Source: Mercurialis annua
Lineage: Eukaryota > Streptophyta > Magnoliopsida > Malpighiales > Euphorbiaceae
Length of the DNA: 64,000 nucleotides
Direction: 5' to 3'
Assembly (NCBI RefSeq): GCF_937616625.2
Contig: NC_065575.1
Location: 29,821,001 to 29,885,000, forward strand
In this document: positions 11,833 to 22,928 of the stretch, piece after piece
Layout of the letters: each line of letters begins with the position of its first letter
How positions within the stretch are numbered: position 1 is the first letter of the stretch
Notes under the pieces: generated by a model
The model's database searches: none
What the model was told of the DNA's origin: nothing
Seen by the model: the letters and a program-made list of their open reading frames with translations, nothing else
Translations under genes and position numbers: made by a program

Positions 11833-13851
11833 TGTTGGTGCAGCGGGACATGAGGGTCCGAATCGTATATTTCAATTCAAAATAGGAATTCCAACAATTC
11901 GGATCCAGAAATTGATCATATCAATAACAAATAGATCGTCGTATCATCTTGTAATTAAAGCACGCATCTAGAAACCGTAAGAAGAATATCTATGTCGATT
12001 CTCCAACGATTCTTGTAGTCCCGATAGTACGGCGACCTCAATCTCGTCCACACGAGTATGCATTCTATTGAATCCTCGCCTTGAAGTAATCTGCCAGAGT
12101 TCCTCTTGCCGAGCAGCCATAAGCTCAAACTCTTGCCGGGATTACGTCCTTGCTCGGATTTATGAAAAATGTCGCCAAGTTTTTCCCGTGATTGATGACT
12201 ACTTGAACTCCTTCAAGTGCTTTCTCTCTCTACAACTTTGTAGTGAGATGTGTGTTGTTGTGTTAAATGAGCAAAGGCAACCTCTATTTATAGGGTAGAG
12301 CTTTGCTTAAGAATGCAACACCTCACATGCTAGGTGTCACACACCAAAGAAAGGTGTTGCCACCATTCGACACCTCACATGCTAGGTGTCACACACCAAG
12401 CATAGGTGTTACCAACATCTGACACATCACATGCTAGGTGTCACACATCAAGCATAGGTGTTGCCACCTTCTGACACGTCGGATGCTACGTGTCACACAG
12501 AGACATACATGACATCATCACATGACATCATCATATGACATCATCGTGACATCATCACATGACATCATCGTGACATCATCATGACATCATCACATGACAT
12601 CATCACGTGACATCATCATATGACATCATCGTGACATCATCACATGACATCATCGTGACATCATCACATGACATCATCACATTAACTTGGTTAAAATACA
12701 ATTAGGTGCCTACTAATTTATAACTCTTACAAATTAATCCCTAATTTATACTTGTTTTTCATCTTAGATTAATTTCCAAGATATGCTAGTATCTATATGA
12801 AATCGATCTCTCGTAAACTCAATCGGTTGCACACCCTATTGTGTGTGACTAACTAGGTTCACATCTATATGGCAACTTAAATAATTAAATCCCATTAATT
12901 ATTAATTCTCGTAGATTGTGAGTGACGTCTAGCAACATATCACGACCCCCAAATAGATATGAATGTTTCGATGCATTAGTTATGAACCAATGTTCATAAT
13001 TACCGTACACTCAAAATTCCCTTCATCTAAGATTCCGATCTCGACTAGTGTCACGGTTAAGTCAAACACTGTTTGTCTTAATCATATGACCTCATCTCAG
13101 TTCTTATTCTTGATAAATATGACTTCCACTAGAAACAACTTTCTAAGTAAGTCATATACACCCGCGCAGGTTTTATCATCCATCAAGAACAATTTGAGAT
13201 AGCATAGAATCTTTTCTCCGTTCATCCGGAGTGATAAATCCTCTCTTGGTTAAACCCCTATATCTATATACAACTAACTAGAGCCAACACATCTCGCAAC
13301 CCTAGCTCATGAAAGATCAAGGGATAAGGAGTATCAAACTCTAATCACCTATTTACAAGATAGTGTCACCGCAAGTCAAAGGACATATGTACAATTATGA
13401 ACTAGATGACATTAAATTGACTTTAATGAAATACCATGTATAAGTCATCTAGCGTCACTTGTTCGACCCACTCAACATCTTGAGTGTCCACATGTTTATC
13501 CTGATCTCCATCAAGTAGTATGAGACTCACTACTTCCTATAATTAGTAACTCCTAACTAATCAGGAGAATAAACAGACGTGACAATCTTTCCGGGATAAT
13601 ACGATGCCCTTATTCGTAGGACCCCATCGATCATGAACTGTTATTTTGATCACATGTATAATAAAATATGTAACTCATATTCTTTACACCTTAAGAATAG
13701 ATTCTATCACAATGTGATAAGGACAATACGTAATAAATGAACACTTAGATGATGAGACACTTAGTTCAATTAGAACATATATATCTTTGCCATTGGGATT
13801 AGTTCTACAAATATACATGATCAAATGGCCCTAGGGCACATACTACTAACA
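11833..13851 (-). mobile_element. copia 5' LTR with TATA box
   Basis: It is bounded by TG at 11833 and CA at 13851 on + and pairs with 5249-7246. The minus-strand TATA box TATAAATA is at 12285-12292, with the tandem-repeat block (about 12319-12683) immediately upstream in the direction of transcription. Confidence 0.94.
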
Positions 13852-14116
13852 GTATCGAGACTGTGTGCACCGGTAAGTACTTTGGGATTGGCTGACTAAT
13901 GTCTGGCCTACTTTGGAAATCGATGAGGATATGTTCCCATCTACTTTGGGTTAAATACATTGGGATTTCATTTCAATACTGTTTTCCATAATCAAATATA
14001 TATATCTTACTATAAAAGGATTTGTTTTAAGGGTTTTAAACTTAATAAATGTAAATAGCATTATGAACTCATCTCAGTGTATCTGACCCCGTTGTTTTCC
14101 AAACTTTCCAGGTTTA
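13852..14116 (+). mobile_element. E1 3' LTR (family A), right part, truncated
   Basis: It begins with the second GTATC target copy and continues the A LTR. Homology to intact A LTRs stops after CCAGGTTTA at about 14116, where 60-bp satellite begins. Comparison with 37346-39977 shows about 410 bp of the LTR 3' end missing. Confidence 0.88.
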
Positions 14117-14304
14117 GAACGTTTGTAAAAGTTTGGCTGAAATTGCTAAAAAGGGGAAACGTTTGTTTTTGTTTCGTAACGTTTGGAAACGTTTGGCTTA
14201 AATTGCTAAAAATGTGAAATGTTCGGATATGTTTCATAACGTTTTAATTGTTTGGCTTGGTTTTGTAACGTTTGTAAACGTTTGGCTTATATCGCTAAAA
14301 AGGT
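14117..14304 (+). repeat. 60-bp satellite, short left segment
   Basis: About three monomers of the satellite described at 17041-22699. They lie between the broken E1 LTR and the R solo LTR, and the last bases (AAGGT, 14300-14304) are the left target duplication of R. Confidence 0.88.
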
Positions 14305-15566
14305 TGTCACGACCCATTTTCGTGAATCGCGACCGGCGCTAGGGTATGGGTAATGTAGTACCAAAACCTATAGCTAGCCTTTCAATTAACATATAAACAC
14401 ATAAACCTGCAGAAAACCAATGCTCGAGGGTAACCGAGACTTCAGCCTAAATCTAGCAGTTATAATATTCAACAATTAAAATAACATGCTTTCCAATAAT
14501 GGTATTAAACCAATGCTCGAGGGTAACCGAGACTTCAGACTCTCTCAGATCATAACCCTGGGAAAAATTGGGAAAACAACGGGGTCAGATATACTGAGAT
14601 GAGTTTATACCACTATCTACATTTATTAAGTGGAAAACCTTTAAAACCGTTTAAAATATTTAATAACGATATTACGAATAATAGTTGGAACCCTAATCCA
14701 CAATTCTAAATAATAAACATAATCCAATAAGCCTGGTCCCGAGAGCTGAGCTACACCGAGTTACCACCGACCACACATTACCATATCCAGAGTCCCGAGA
14801 GCTGTGCTACACCGAGTTACTCTATTTGGTCTTGAGAGCTACGCTCACACCGGGTTACCACATTTCCATATATACCTTACCCAGATCATTACCAGTGCGC
14901 ACGCAGTCCTAATGATGCCCATTAGGTAGCATGTTCCAACTAAAAGCCATAATATAAAAACAGTTCGCAATATACGTACAATATATATATTTAATATTAA
15001 AATAACAATTTACTTAATAAAGTGGTAAATAGTAAGTACAAACTCACAGCTTGCTAATCCATGTGATAACCGGCAAGCAACTAATCCTGGTTCGCCTCTG
15101 AAGCACGAACAGTAGACAGGTCTAGACAAATAAAATAATTATTAAAAATAGACCCTAACTCTAGAGAGTACTAGACACCACATAGCACTAGCACAAATAA
15201 CACGTCGGGAATAAACAATCCAAAACAACACAAAAATACCCAATAGGTAATAAAGCCCAATTAATACAAGTCTATTGAGTTCTCGCTTTAAAATCCAATT
15301 TATGAATATTATTTAATAATCTTTAAATAATAATTAATTTCGAAATAGTGGGTTAGCCGAGTTACCAATAACTACCAAGCTAACCTCACTTGTCGGGTGA
15401 CCCAAGTCTAACCCGACTCAAAACGTTTATCAAATATAAACCCGAGTTTATATTTATAAAAATAATTGGTAAAATAATAAACCATTAAAACAGAACTCAA
15501 TAACTTCGAATTCAAGTAACCCAAGTTACTAACCAAAAACTTAATTAAATAAGTCTTATAAAAGTT

Positions 15567-15647
15567 TAGGGACTAAATTGTACTTTAGCCAATTAGGGAG
15601 TAAACTGTACTTTAGCCAATTAGGGACTAAACTGTACTTTAGCAAAT
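15567..15647 (-). repeat. 27-bp tandem repeat in LTR R, three units
   Basis: Three direct units beginning TAGGGA at 15567, 15594 and 15621. The corresponding segment in the second R copy has four units (43803-43910), so the array changed by one unit after duplication. Confidence 0.9.
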
Positions 15648-16730
15648 TTGATTTTCAAAATCAAATTAATTATTCGATCTCAATACTAATTTATAATTCA
15701 ATCAAAAATCCAAAAGTTATCTAATAGATAAAACTTAACTTGAATAAGTCTATTAGAAACTTTAGGGGATAAACTACAATTTAGTCAAATTGACATTACA
15801 ATTAAAATTACATATAATTACCCGAGTAATTATATTAATTTAAGTTATAAAAATTTACGTATACAAATTGTCTATTTAAAATCAAAGTTATTATCGAAAC
15901 AAAATGAAAATAACTTAAAGGATCTAATTAATTCAAACAAAACAATTTAATGATCAAAGTGGCTAATAAGCCATCTTCTTCTTCTTTTAAAAAGGACCAT
16001 CCCCGCCCATGCCTCTCTTCATGCCAACAATGCAGTAGCCAAACATATCAAACCAAATCTTAAATATTTCATCACCAAACTCAATCAATCCATACCTAAA
16101 GACCATTTATAGCCAATCTCATCAACAAGAGATGGCAGTAAGGCCATGAACAATTGAAACCAAGAAAATATACAACACCACGAAGGAGGACGACAATCAC
16201 CGAAGCCAAACAACGTATCAATTACAGTAGACCACGATATACAACCTAATAACCTCTTAACACACAACAAGTCACTCATATAATATCGGCACTTAACTGA
16301 TGATAGACGGCAGCAACAATGAAATCCCGAAAACAGTGCAAAACAACTTAAAACGATAAACCGTACAGCGAATAAAACGAGATTGATAGCGTACCGTTTA
16401 ACAAAAACGAGGTGGGTAATCGAAGGTACGCGAGTCTAGATCGTCTGGAAACAAACGGTTTTGATTTCGATCTAGAAACGAAAGAGAACGGTCAAAAATA
16501 CGGAATTTCCGTTTAAACCAAAAACTGAAATCTTATAATATAACTTACCGAAGTTTTTCTGAAACTTTGAGAGGGATTTGATCAGCGAATTCTTAGCGAA
16601 AACGGAAAGGAATGGTGGCTACGGTTTCTTTGTATAATGAAGAATAGATTAGGGTAAAAAGTTACGTATTTAAGTAGGTCGAAATAGGTTAGAACAAAGG
16701 ACGAAACTGCCCCCTCCGTTGGTGAAGTAA

Positions 16731-16848
16731 GTCTCGAACGAGAACAACCAAATTGGCCTGGTTCTCGTTCGAGAATGCCTGGTCTCGTACGAGACCAGGC
16801 ACCAAACGAGGTTCTCGTACGAGACCTGTTAGTCTCTTACGAGACCTC
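16731..16848 (-). promoter_or_regulatory. Palindrome cluster in LTR R near a TATA-like site
   Basis: Repeated palindromes with cores such as TCTCGTACGAGA and CTCGAACGAG; one perfect palindrome spans 16777-16800. On the minus strand a weak TATA-like CTTAAATA lies downstream at 16667-16674. The layout parallels that of families A and B. Function is inferred. Confidence 0.55.
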
Positions 16849-17040
16849 ACATAATTTTGTTGGAATCAGGTCTCTTTTAAGACCTGATTTAAAAGTGTGG
16901 TTCAACCCTTTTGGTTGAACCACAAACCGAACCGAGTATTCCCAAATTCTAACTATTCACGAATCGAACCGCAAAACCGGAATCACCAACAATTACTGGA
17001 AAATTTAAACGAATAATTTAAAATTTTACGGGATATTACA

Positions 17041-20000
17041 AAGGTATAACTATTGGATTTGTTTTGTAAATTTGTTACGTAACCTACTACACATTTTGAT
17101 TGGTTTCGTAGCATTTCAAACGTTAGGCTTAAATCTCTAAAAATGGGAAACGTTTGGTTTTGTTTCGTAGCATTTATAAACGTTTGGCTTAACTTGCTAA
17201 AAATATGAAACGTTTGGATTTGTTTCGTAACGTTTTAAATATTTGGTTTTGTTTCGTAACGTTTGTAAACGTTTGGCTTAAATCGTTAAAAAGGAAAAAT
17301 GTTTGGATTTGTTTCGTAACGTTTACGTTTGGCTTAAATCGCTAAAAAGGGGAAATGTATGGATTTGTTTCGTAACGTTTTAAATGTTTGGTTTTGTTTC
17401 GTAATATTTGTAATGTTTGGCTTAAATCGCTAAAAATGTGAAATATTTAGTTTTATTTTGTAACGTTTGTAAATGTTTTAGATAAATCGCTAAAAATATG
17501 AAACGTTTGGATTAAATCGCTAAAAAGGGGAAACATTTGGTTTTATTTCGTAAAGTTTGTAAACGTTTGGCTTAAATCACTAAAAATGGGAAACATTTGG
17601 ATTTGTTTGTTAACGATTTAAACGTTTGGATTGGTTTCGTAACGTTTTAAATCTTTTGGATTTGTTTTGTAACGTTTGACTTAAATCACTAAAAAAGGTG
17701 AGACGTTTGGATTTGTTTCGTAAAATTTGTAAACGTTTGGCTTAAATGGCTAAAAAGGGGAAACGTTTCAATTTGTTTTGTAACGTTTGGCTTAAATCGC
17801 TAAAAAGGTGAAATGTTTGGATTTGTTTCATAACGTTTAAAACGTTTTGATTGGTTTTGTCAATATTTAAAGATTTGGCTTCAATCACTAAAAAGCTGAA
17901 ACGTTTGGTTTTGTTTCATAACATTTGTAAACGTTTGTCTTAAATTAATAAAAATGGGACACGTTTTATTTCATAACGTTTGTAAACGTTTAGCTTAAAT
18001 CGCTATAAATGTGATACGTTTGGATTTGTTTCGTAACGTTTTATACGTTTGGTTTTGTTTCGTAACATTTGTTTATGGTTGGCTTAAATCGCTAAAAAGG
18101 TGAAACGTTTGGATTTGTTTCGTAATGTTTGGCTTAAATCCCTAAAAAGGGGAAACATTTGGATTTGTTTCGTAACGTTTGCAAACATTTGGTTTAAATC
18201 GCTAAAAAGGTGAAATGTTTGAATTAGTTCCGTAAATTTATTTTGTACCGTTTTAAACATTTAAAATTGTTTCGTAACGTTTTAAATGTTTGCCTTAAAT
18301 CGCTAAAAAGGAGGAACGTTTCGCTTTGTTTCGTAACGTTTGTAAATATTTAGCTTAAATAGCTAATAATGTGAAACATTTGGTTTTATTTCATAACGTT
18401 TGTAAATTTGGCTTAAATTGCTAAAAATGGGAAACGTTTGGTTTTGTTTTGTAACGCTTCTAAACGTTTGGCTTCAATCGCTAAAATGGGAAAACGTTTC
18501 GTTTTGTTTCATAACATTTTAAATGATTGGCTTAAATCGCTAAAAATGGAAAATGTTTGGTTTTGTTTCGTAACCTTTTAAACGTTTGGATTGGTTTCGT
18601 AACATTTTAAATCGATTGGCTTAAATCGCTAAAAGCGTGAAACGTTTGGATTTGTTTTCTAACGTTTGTAAACGTTTGGCTTAAATCGCTAAAAAGGTGA
18701 AATGTTTGGATTTGTTCATAATGTTTGTAAACGTTTGGCTTATATCAGTAAAATGGGGAAACGTTTGGATTTGTTTCGTAACGTTTGTAAACGTTTGGCT
18801 TAAATCGCTGAAAAGGTGAAACGTATTTGTTTGGTAACGTTTTAAACGTTTGGATTTGTTTTAACGTTTGTAAATGTTTGGATTAAATCGTAAAAAGGTG
18901 AAACATTTGGATTTGTTTTGTAACGTTTTAAACATTTGGATTGGTTTCGTAACGTTTGTAAATGTTTGGCTTAAATCGCTAAAAAGGTGAAACGTTTGGA
19001 TTTGTTTTGTAACGTTTTAAATATTTGCCTTAAATCGCTAAAAGAGTTAAACATTTGGATTTGTTTCGTAACCTTTGTAAACGTTTGGCTTAAATCGTTA
19101 AAAAGGTCAAACTGTTGGATTTGTTTCGTAATGTTTGTAAACGTTTGGCTTAAATCACTAAAAAGGGGAAACGTTTGGTTTTGTTTCATAGCGTTTATGA
19201 ACGTTTGGCATAAATTTCTAAAAAGGTGAAACATTTTGTTTCGTAAGGTTTATAAACGTTTGGCTTAAATCACTAAAAAGGTGAAATGTTTGGTTTTGTT
19301 TCGTAACGTTTGTAAACGTATGGCTTAAATCGCTAAAAAGGTAAAACGTCTGGATTGGTTTCGTAACGTTTGTAAACGTTTGGCTTAAATTGCTATAAAG
19401 GTAAAACGTTTGGATTTGTTTCGTAACATTTTAATTGTTTGGATTGGTTTTGTAACTTTTGTAAACGTTTGGGTTCAATAACTAAATGGTGAGATGTTTG
19501 GATTTGTGTCGTACGTTTTAAATGTTTGGATAGGCTTCTTAACCTTTTAAACGTTTGGATTTGTTTCGTAACGTTTCTAAAAGTTTGGCTTAAATTGCTA
19601 AAAAGGGGAAACGTTTGGATTTGTTTCATAGCGTTTGTAAACGTTTGGCTTAAATCGCTAAAAATGTGAAATGTTTTTATTTGTTTTGTAACGTTTGTAA
19701 ACGTTTGGCTTAAATAGCTACAAAGGGGAAACTTTTGGTTTTTTTTTTGTAACGTTTGTATATGTTTGGCTTCAATTGCTAAAAATGTGAAACGTTTGGA
19801 TTTGGTTCTTAACGTTTGAAACGTTTGGATTTGTTTCGTAATGTTTAAAAGTTTTGATTGGTTTCGTAACGTTTTAAACTTTTGGCTTAAATCGCTAAAA
19901 AGGTGAAACGTTTCGATTTGTTTCGTAACGTTTTTCAACGTTTGGCTTAAATCGCTAAAAAGGTGAAACGTTTGGAATTATTTCGTAACGTTTGTAAACG

Positions 20001-22699
20001 TTTGGCTTAAATCGCTAAAAAAGGTGGAACGTTTGGATTTTTTTCATAATGTTTTAAACGTTTGGATTACTTTTGTAACGCTTTAAACTTTTAGCTTAAA
20101 TCGCTAAAAGGTGAAACGTTTGGATTTGTATTATAATGTTTGTAAACGTTTGGCCTAAATCGCTAAAAATTGGAAACGTGTGGCTTGGTTTCGTAAGGTT
20201 TTAAATGTTTAGATTAGATCGCTAAAAAGGTGAAACGTTTGCATTTTTTTCGTAGCGGCTTAAATTGCTAAAAATGTGAAACGTTTGGATTTGTTTCGTA
20301 CCGAATTAAACGTTTCGATTGGTTTTGTAACGTTTTAAACTTTTGGCTTAAATCACTAAAAAGGTGAAATATTTGGCTTTGTATCGTAACGTTTTAAACG
20401 TGTGGATTGGTTTCGTAACGTTTGTAAACGTTTGGCATAAATTGCTAAAAAGGGGAAACGTTTGGATTTCTTTCGTAATGTTTGTAAACGTTTGGCTTAA
20501 ATCTCTAAAAAGGTGAAATGTTTGGATTTGTTTCGTAATGTTTATAAACGTTTGGCTTCAATCGCTAAAAAGGTGAAATGTTGGGATTTGTTTCGTAACG
20601 TTTGTAAACGTTTGGCTTAAATCGCTAAAAAGGGGAAACCTTTGGATTTTTTTCTTAACGTTTGTAAACGTTTGGCTTAAATCGCCAAAAAGGCGAAAAG
20701 TTTGGATTTGTTTCGTGAGGTTTTAGGCGTTTGGCTTAAATCGCTAGAAAGGGGAAACATTTGGATTTATTTGGTAACGTTAGTAAATATTTGGCTTAAA
20801 TCGCTAAAAATGTGAAAAGTTTGGATTTATTTCGTAACGTTTGTAAGCTGTTGGTTTAAATTGCTAAAAAGGTGAAACTTTTGTAAACGTTTGGCTTAAA
20901 TCGCTCAAAAAGGGGATTCGTTTGGATTTGTTTCGTAACTTTTGTAAACGTTTGGTTTAAATCGCTATAAAGGTGAACGTTTTTAACGTTTTGATTTCAT
21001 TCGTAACGCTTTAAATGTTTGGATTTATTTCGTAACGTTTTAAACGTTTGGATTTTTTGTAACGTTATAAACGTTTGGTTTTGTTTCATAACGTTTGTAA
21101 ACGTTTGGCTTAAATCGCTAGAAATATGAAACATTTGGATTTGTTTCTTAACCTTTGTAAATGTTTGGCTTAGTTTTGTTTTATTTCGTAATGTTTGAAG
21201 GTGAAACGTTTGGTTTTGTTTCGTAACATTTGTAAACATTTGAATTTGTTTCGTAATGTTTATAAATGTTTGGATTTGTTTCGTAACGTTATAAACATTT
21301 GGATTTGTTTCGTAACGTTTGTAAATGTTTTGTAAACGTTTGGGTTAAATCGCTAATAAGGGGAAATGTTACGAAACAAAACCAAACGTTTACAAACTTT
21401 ACGAAACAAATCCAAATGTTTCACGTTTTTAGGGATTTAAGCCAAGGAAAAATGTTTGAATTGATTTCGTAACGTTTAAAACGTTTGGATTGATTTTGTG
21501 ACATTTGTAAACGTTTGGCTTAAATCACTAAAAAGGTTTAAAATGTTTGAATTTGTTTCGTTTGGCTTAAATCCTAAAAAGGGGGAAACGTTTGGATTTG
21601 TTTCGTAATGCTTGTAAAAGTTTTGGCATAAATCGCTAAAAATGTGAAACATTTGGATTTGTTTCGTAACGTTTGTAAACGTTTGGCTTAAATCACTAAA
21701 AAGGTTTAAAACGTTGGATTTGTTTCCTAATGTTTTAAACGTTTGGAATTGTTTCGTTTGGCTTAATCACTAAAAAGGGGAAACGTTTGGATTTGTTTCG
21801 TAATGTTTGTAAACGTTTGGCTTAAATCGCTAAAAATGTAAAATGTTTGGTTTTGTTTCGTAAAGTTTGTCAACGTTTGGCTTAAATATCTAAAAATTTG
21901 AAACGTTTAGGTTTGTTTTGTAATATTTTAAACGTTTGGATTGATTTTGTATCGTTTTAAATGTTTGGTTTAAATCGCTAAAAAGGTGAAACGTATGGAT
22001 TTTTTCGTAACGTTTGTAAACGTTTGGCTTAAATCGCTAAAAAGGCGAAACGTTTGGATTTGTTTCGTAACGTTTTTAATATTTGGATTGGTTTTGTAAC
22101 GTTTTAAACTTTTGGCTTAAATGGGTAAAAAAGTGATACGTTTGGATTTGTTTCGTAACATTTATAAACGTTTGGCTTAAATCGCTAAAAATGTGAAACG
22201 TTTGGATTTGTTTTGTAACGTTTTAAATATTTGGCTTAAATCGCTAAAAGAGTGAAACGTTTGGATTTGTTTCGTAACATTTGTAAACGTTTGGCTTAAA
22301 TCGTTAAAAAGGGCAAACTGTTGGATTTGTTTTGTAACGTTTGTAAACTTTTGGCTTAAATCGCTAAAAAGGGGAAACGTTTGGTTTTGTTTCATAATGT
22401 TTACGAACGTTTGGCATAAATTTCTAAAAAGGTGAAACGTTTGGATTTGTTTCGTAAGGTTTGTTAACGTTTGGCTTAAATCGCTAAAAAGGTGAAACGT
22501 TTGGGTTTGTTTCGTAACGTTTGTAAACGTATGGCTTAAATCGCTAAAAAAGTAAAACGTCTTGATTGGTTTCATAACGTTTGTAAATGTTTGGCTTATA
22601 TCGCTAAAAAGATGAAACGTTTAGATTTTTTTCGTAACATCTTAATTGTTTGGATTGGTTTTGTAACGTTTGTAAGCGTTTGGCTTCAATCACTAAAAG
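17041..22699 (+). repeat. 60-bp satellite array S1
   Basis: About 95 tandem copies of a 60-bp AT-rich monomer. The monomer is two 30-bp halves that both begin AAACGTTTGG: one continues ATTTGTTTCGTAACG, the other CTTAAATCGCTAAAAAGG. The octamer palindrome AAACGTTT recurs every 20-30 bp. Some units are shortened or fused. A segment at about 21367-21446 is inverted. Because 60 is divisible by three, the minus strand shows stop-poor frames (for example 19393-19938) of a 20-residue repeat; these are by-products of the satellite. It corresponds unit by unit to 45284-51386. Confidence 0.95.
21367..21446 (-). repeat. Inverted satellite segment inside S1
   Basis: The satellite reads in reverse complement here (TTACGAAACAAAACCAAACG and onward) between forward units. 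The same inversion is found at about 50055-50136 and, shorter, at 42019-42070 and 43021-43072. Confidence 0.9.
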
Positions 22700-22823
22700 T
22701 GTAATACCTCGTAATTTTACGGGTTGTTTCGATGATTTTTTCGATGTGTTCTGGTTTGGTCTTTGGTGGTTTGGTTCCTTGAAACCATGGCTTGGTTTGC
22801 ATAATCGCTTCAATCACTAAAAG
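22700..22823 (+). repeat. Tandem-duplicated 5' end of LTR B
   Basis: The first 105 bp of LTR B (from TGTAATACC to GCATAA), plus 19 bp of satellite-like flank, are repeated at a 124-bp period before the LTR proper at 22824. The same duplication exists at 51387-51510, so it predates the large duplication. Confidence 0.88.
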
Positions 22824-22928
22824 TGTAATACCCCGTATTTTTACGGGTTGTTCCGATGATTTTTTCGATGTGTTCTGGTTTGGTCTTTGGTGGTTTGGTT
22901 CCTTGAAACCATGGTTTGGTTTGCATAA
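22824..22928 (+). mobile_element. LTR B copy 1, left part
   Basis: Start of a + strand LTR (TGTAATACCCC) inserted in satellite. It is interrupted by element C after CATAA (22924-22928) and continues at 29118. The uninterrupted version is 51511-54380. Confidence 0.88.

Larger units (their letters stand above)
5249..13851 (-). mobile_element. Complete Ty1/copia LTR retrotransposon nested in the E1 LTR
   Basis: An 8.6-kb element with two LTRs of about 2 kb, flanked by the 5-bp target duplication GTATC (5244-5248 and 13852-13856). Orientation is minus: the primer site lies beside the right LTR and the polypurine tract beside the left. Domain order on the minus strand is gag knuckle, protease, integrase, RT, RNase H, which is the copia order. 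All coding parts carry stops and frameshifts. The LTRs differ by scattered substitutions, repeat-number changes and a deletion of about 25 bp, so the insertion is not recent, but it must be younger than the LTR it sits in. Confidence 0.95.
1..14116 (+). mobile_element. Ty3/gypsy chromovirus E1, 3' part (pol plus 3' LTR), nested-interrupted
   Basis: A + strand LTR retrotransposon enters from the left edge already in the protease-RT linker. The order RT, RNase H, integrase, chromodomain, polypurine tract, LTR is that of Ty3/gypsy chromoviruses. The C-terminal chromodomain and LTRs of about 2.6 kb suggest the Tekay/Del group, but that assignment is an inference. The 3' LTR starts at 3254, is split by a copia element at 5249-13851, and resumes until about 14116, where satellite replaces its last ~410 bp. 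The pol frame has many stops and frameshifts, so the copy is dead. E2 at the right edge is a close relative. Confidence 0.93.
14305..17040 (-). mobile_element. Solo LTR, family R (Ty3/gypsy type), with target duplication
   Basis: On + it starts TGTCACGACCC and ends GGATATTACA, so on minus it reads TGTAATATCCC to GGTCGTGACA. Those termini match the other gypsy LTRs here. AAGGT flanks both sides (14300-14304, 17041-17045). There is no internal region, so it is a solo LTR left by recombination. Its end region resembles the 3' part of family A, implying a related family. It contains a 27-bp tandem repeat and a palindrome cluster. A 64-codon minus frame at 16085-16279 has no recognisable domain and changes length in the second copy. 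Confidence 0.92.

Noticed and set aside
16085..16279. Minus frame conserved in both R copies (also 44282-44542)
   Set aside because: Its length differs between copies (64 and 86 codons) and it lies within an LTR. Conservation is explained by the recent duplication.
18987..19229. A + strand frame of 80 codons over the satellite
   Set aside because: It follows the 60-bp period and is opposite another stop-poor frame. It reflects composition of the repeat, not a gene.
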